A stretch of 64,000 bases of DNA from contig CM067082.1 of the NCBI GenBank assembly GCA_034008185.1, positions 153,037,395 to 153,101,394 of the forward strand. The letters run 5' to 3'. The stretch's first letter is position 1. Each line of letters begins with the position of its first letter. The translations under genes and the position numbers were made by a program. The DNA is from Gorsachius magnificus (Eukaryota; Chordata; Aves; Pelecaniformes; Ardeidae). The notes under the pieces were generated by a model that was given only the letters and a program-made list of their open reading frames with translations, searched no databases and had not been told where the DNA came from. Of the stretch, positions 60,566 through 64,000 are shown piece by piece.

Positions 60566-62519
60566 CCTCATGAAGTCCAAGCCACAGTGGGCAGAGCTGG
60601 AGCCAAAACCCTCCTTGGGCTCAGGCTTAGATTCTGGCTGCCATGCCCCATGCAGAGAGGGTGTGCGGTGGCAGCCAGCAATGCTGTGGTCCCTCGGCAG
60701 GGTCCCACAGCTGGCTGAGCACATCTGCCCCGCTGCAGCTGGCACCGCAGCCATCCGCTGGCATGACATCCCTTCGGCAGCATGACTGCTGGCAGACAGC
60801 CCCACACGCTGGCTTTATCCCCCATACCCCTCCCATCGCAGCCCTGAGATACAGAGGGAGCTGCTCCCGTGTGCTTTGGCAGGACAAGACTCCTACAGGT
60901 TGTACCAGGGATGAGCTGCGGTTGGAGAACCGGAGGTGAATGTGGGTCTGTGAGTTTCCTCTGCCCTTATTTGCCCCATGAAAAAGAAATCAGGCCTGAT
61001 GTACACCAACTGAGTGCTTTGGCCAAAGTACTTTGGCTGGATTCTGTAAGCATGCCAAGCCATTCTCAATCAACATCCCTGATGCTCTTCCCTCTCCTCT
61101 CTCCTTGCATGGAGCTCTTCTGAGTTTATCATTCCTGTCTCCAACCAAGCCAGCTTCCAGCATAGACAAGCTGCACCCTGCTCACACCACCCGTCCACTC
61201 TCATTTTGGCTCTGCATCCCAGTGTCCCCCTGTCAGGATACAAGACTTCCCACCCTTCCAGCTCCCCTGCTCCAATGCCAACCCCAGCCAGCTGCAGGAA
61301 GGATGGGACACTCACAGGGCCCTGGAAATTCGCTTCCAGCGCCCATGGTGAGGATATATTTCTGCATGACCAAGGTGATGCAGGAATGGGGTGCATGGGA
61401 TCCTGCCCAAGCATGCAATGAGGCAGAGTGGGGTAGGTGAGCTAAGCCAGAGCAGGCACCTTCTTCATGGTCGTGGGGTGAAGCCTCACCCTCACACTGC
61501 CTCACTTCACATAACCTCCACACTGCCCTGGCCTTACACATAATATGCCATGTCTTTTATCCGTTTTTTCTTTCCTCAGGCAAGAATGCTGTCAGGTTCC
61601 CAGGCAAGTTTGAATGTGTCAAAAAACGTAATCTCTTCAGCCAGATTTAGCCTACTTTGGGGAATTGAGTGTACTCTGATTGCTGCTTCCCTGACAGCTT
61701 CATTAGAGATGAGATAACCCCAGCCTTGCTTGCCCCGTCTCTCCTCAGCCAACATCCAGCTCTTAGCAAAACATAACAGCACAGCTCCTTATGGTCACTC
61801 TCCTCCAGCCTTTCCAGGAGTTGTTGGGTCCCTCTAGGCCTCATTTTCCCACCTGTATCATGGGATACCTTGGATCTTTTCCCTCCATTTCTATCCAGTT
61901 TGATGGCAATGCAATGATGTGGCTGGCTAGATCCCTCCTGTGCATTTGTATCTCCCCAGCATCTCAGCTGGAGCCTCTAAACATGGTGCACAGCCAATGT
62001 TAGTAGGTGCTAACCCACCACATGCTGCTTTACCCACTCTTCCAGGAAAGCAAAGGGGAGCCAAGACTACAAACGTGATAGCCGGCGTGGGGATAGCCAA
62101 ATGTCATCAAACTGAGGCATGTCCCTAACATGTCCTGTGATCAGCCAAGCCAGGCTACTGGGAACACAGTCCCTGGCCAAGCTCTGGCCATTGAGCTCTT
62201 CCCACAAGCCCAAGTTCAGGCTGACGCTTGAGCCAAAGACGTGTCCTTGATAGGTGGTTTGGATGCAGCCACCCTGTCCTGAAGAGGAGGAGAGTTATGC
62301 TTGGGCATGCAAGCTCTGCCAGCTGCTGCCCATGCCAGGGAGCAAGCCCTGGCCCATTCTATTTAATAGTATAGACATAGCCTTGGACAGTCTTCAACCC
62401 ACCCTTTGCATCCTGCCGTTGCATTAATGCCATGCCAAGCACACGGGGAGCAGCCTGACTTTCATTGCGAGTGCCAAGCCCTGCTGAGGGAGTGGAGGAG
62501 ACACAAACCTGCTCTCAGC

Positions 62520-62655
62520 TGGAGAGTTTACCGAAGGCCGTAATTTTCCAATTGCTTGAAGAGTTGTCATTAGACAGTTTAAGATGGCAGATTGCTAAAT
62601 TGCTTCAAGGATGGAGCCAAGCAGCCTTCAACAGGGCGCTATTTGCCGAAAGGAT
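62520..62655. promoter_or_regulatory. Candidate conserved non-coding element
   Basis: Non-repetitive, with the near-repeat AATTGCTTGAAG and AATTGCTTCAAG about 48 bp apart, TAATTTTCCAATTGC, and retained CpGs (TACCGAAGGCCG, TTGCCGAAAGG). It sits inside a 152-codon plus-strand frame (62465-62923) whose product is not recognised and whose later part is low-quality, so non-coding constraint seems likelier than coding. Confidence 0.3.
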
Positions 62656-64000
62656 ACATGTGCACCACAGTCCTTTGATTGGGAGAGAACAGGAAAATCA
62701 TAGTTCTGCTTTGAGCGTCCTGCAGTGCTGGGAAGGAGCTCAACTTACTGTGGAGATAAAGGGAACAAGATATATAGAAAAGAAAGCATCCGAGAAGAGA
62801 GTCCCCAGATCCCTCTGTTACCCAATGTCTTCCCCATGGTCTTTCATGTGCATTTTCCATCATTCATCACAACACTTTCCTCTTGCAACAGAAGGAGCTT
62901 TTTCAGACCTGGCTAAGGTCTGACGGGAGACTGACCTGGAGGAAATGTCTCTGCGACCTTGGCAAGGGGGGAAGAGAGCAGCAGGGCCAAGGTGCAGAGG
63001 CAGGGAGGGAGATTAAAGGGCCTCCTTACACATCGGTTGGTGCAAGGAAGGTCCAGGATCCAGCAAGTAGAAGCCTGCTATGAACCAAAGGAGTCTGGCA
63101 TATGTAACTCCATGTTACTGGCAGGAACCAGATCATTAGCCTCTCTCCTTAAAGCAGCAGGCTGGTGAGCTCTAGTCCCCATCCTAAATGATTCACTGTC
63201 CTCCTTGGTGGTGTACTCTCCTCCTCCTGGGTGCTAGGGCTGGAGCTTTCTCAAGAGAAAAGGGAAAACAGCAGCCAGCACTGCAAAATCTTGCTGCTGG
63301 GACCAATAAAGCAAAGGGGACCCACGGTGCCTTCAGCTGCAGCCTCTTCTCCACTGCAGTAACAGAGAACCTAGACATGTTCTTCACTGAATGTCTCCCT
63401 CCTTCATCCACACAATGTCTGTCTTTAACTCCTAAGGTGCACTTTGGCCACCTTGTTTCCAGGTCTTGAAGAAGTATTGGCTGGTCCCTCCTCCCATCCC
63501 AACATCTGGAGGGAGATACCGGATTTATTTAACAGTGAGGTCTAAGGGTTACTTCTCCCCAGGGTCATCTGCTGTGGTTCTCACAGTTGCACCATCTCCA
63601 CTGGACAGACCCCACAGGGCTGGGTTTTGCAGGGAAATGCTAATCTTGTTTGTGTTGAAGTCTCTCCTGATGGGTGTAATGGATGCAACATGTCTGTGCT
63701 GGCTTGGGTTACTCTGCCCAATGGGAACCCCACAGTGGTGATGGAGATGGTCTCACCTCTGCCAAAAGTCCTCATCAGCCATCCAAAAGCTTTATGTCAA
63801 CCTAGCACTCAGTAAACAGCCAATGATGGAGCATCTGCAATGGCTTCTCAGGACATCTGTGACACCAAACTTTGGTACCAACCTGACAATTAGACCACTG
63901 GCTTGTCCATGCACTTCCAGCTCTCACAGTCTGCTGCTTTAGGGAGAGATCTTTAGATCCATTGGTCCTGAAGGGGAGACACCGCTCATTGAAGGTGCAT

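Larger units (their letters stand above)
43862..64000. other. Long non-coding interval to the window end, no gene seen
   Basis: About 20 kb with no recognised interspersed repeat except a possible CR1 tail relic at 44211-44253. Simple repeats, G-rich motifs and candidate regulatory islands are listed separately. Open frames up to 171 codons (59314-59829 plus) lack domains. Three octamers occur (47478, 53017, 56825). The last 1 kb (63000-64000) shows nothing distinctive. Confidence 0.55.

Noticed and set aside
62465..62923. 152-codon plus-strand frame with a plausible leucine-rich start
   Set aside because: No recognised domain, and the later part is unlike protein. The conserved-looking part is better explained as non-coding.
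1..64000. CRISPR arrays, operons, ribosome binding sites, phage or plasmid features
   Set aside because: The sequence is vertebrate nuclear DNA. No regularly spaced direct repeats with unique spacers and no prokaryotic gene organisation were found.
1..64000. tRNA, rRNA, snoRNA or microRNA genes
   Set aside because: No cloverleaf promoter boxes, rRNA wording or familiar microRNA seeds were recognised by eye. A covariance-model search would be needed to exclude small ones.

Overview
This window reads as non-coding DNA from a bird nuclear genome. The evidence is a set of 5'-truncated CR1 LINEs with the diagnostic 8-bp tail repeat (TCATAGAA / TTCTATGA), a solo LTR of a type widespread in birds, sparse interspersed repeats overall, and frequent poly-purine and poly-A tracts. 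The species cannot be told from the sequence. I found no convincing protein-coding gene, rRNA or tRNA. The longer open frames are either translations of CR1 or simple repeats, or random frames without homology I recognise, splice structure or a plausible composition. The most likely setting is a large intergenic interval or a long intron.

Layout. 1-125 is a pentanucleotide array fused to the tail of a minus-strand CR1 (126-400). Further CR1 pieces lie at 2151-2625 (-), 5008-5223 (-), 15617-15988 (+), 22939-23180 (-) and 42097-42261 (-). A doubtful tail relic lies at 44211-44253 (+), and a doubtful ancient LINE fragment at 16690-16830 (+). By sequence the CR1 copies fall into three subfamily types. 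A 546-bp solo LTR occupies 43316-43861 (-) with an imperfect 5-bp target duplication. The most conspicuous low-complexity feature is an approximately 410-bp purine-rich tract at 40821-41230. Smaller microsatellites and homopolymers are scattered throughout.

Between the repeats is single-copy-looking DNA. It contains short islands with homeodomain-type TAATTA cores, E-boxes, GATA sites, POU octamers and locally retained CpGs. These resemble the conserved non-coding elements found around developmental genes. That is inference from composition only, and an alignment to other birds would decide it. The most notable are 3420-3690, 11585-11770, 13400-13690, 17756-17990, 19020-19130, 22555-22740, 38527-38990, 56820-57075, 58880-59180, 60090-60375 and 62520-62655.

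I did not find a novel molecular system. The observations most worth following are the GATA/homeodomain cluster near 60.1-60.4 kb, the apparent excess of the octamer ATTTGCAT across the window, the CR1-tail-seeded GGAAT array, the CpG cluster at 13.6 kb, and the exon-like open frame at 17.76-17.99 kb.
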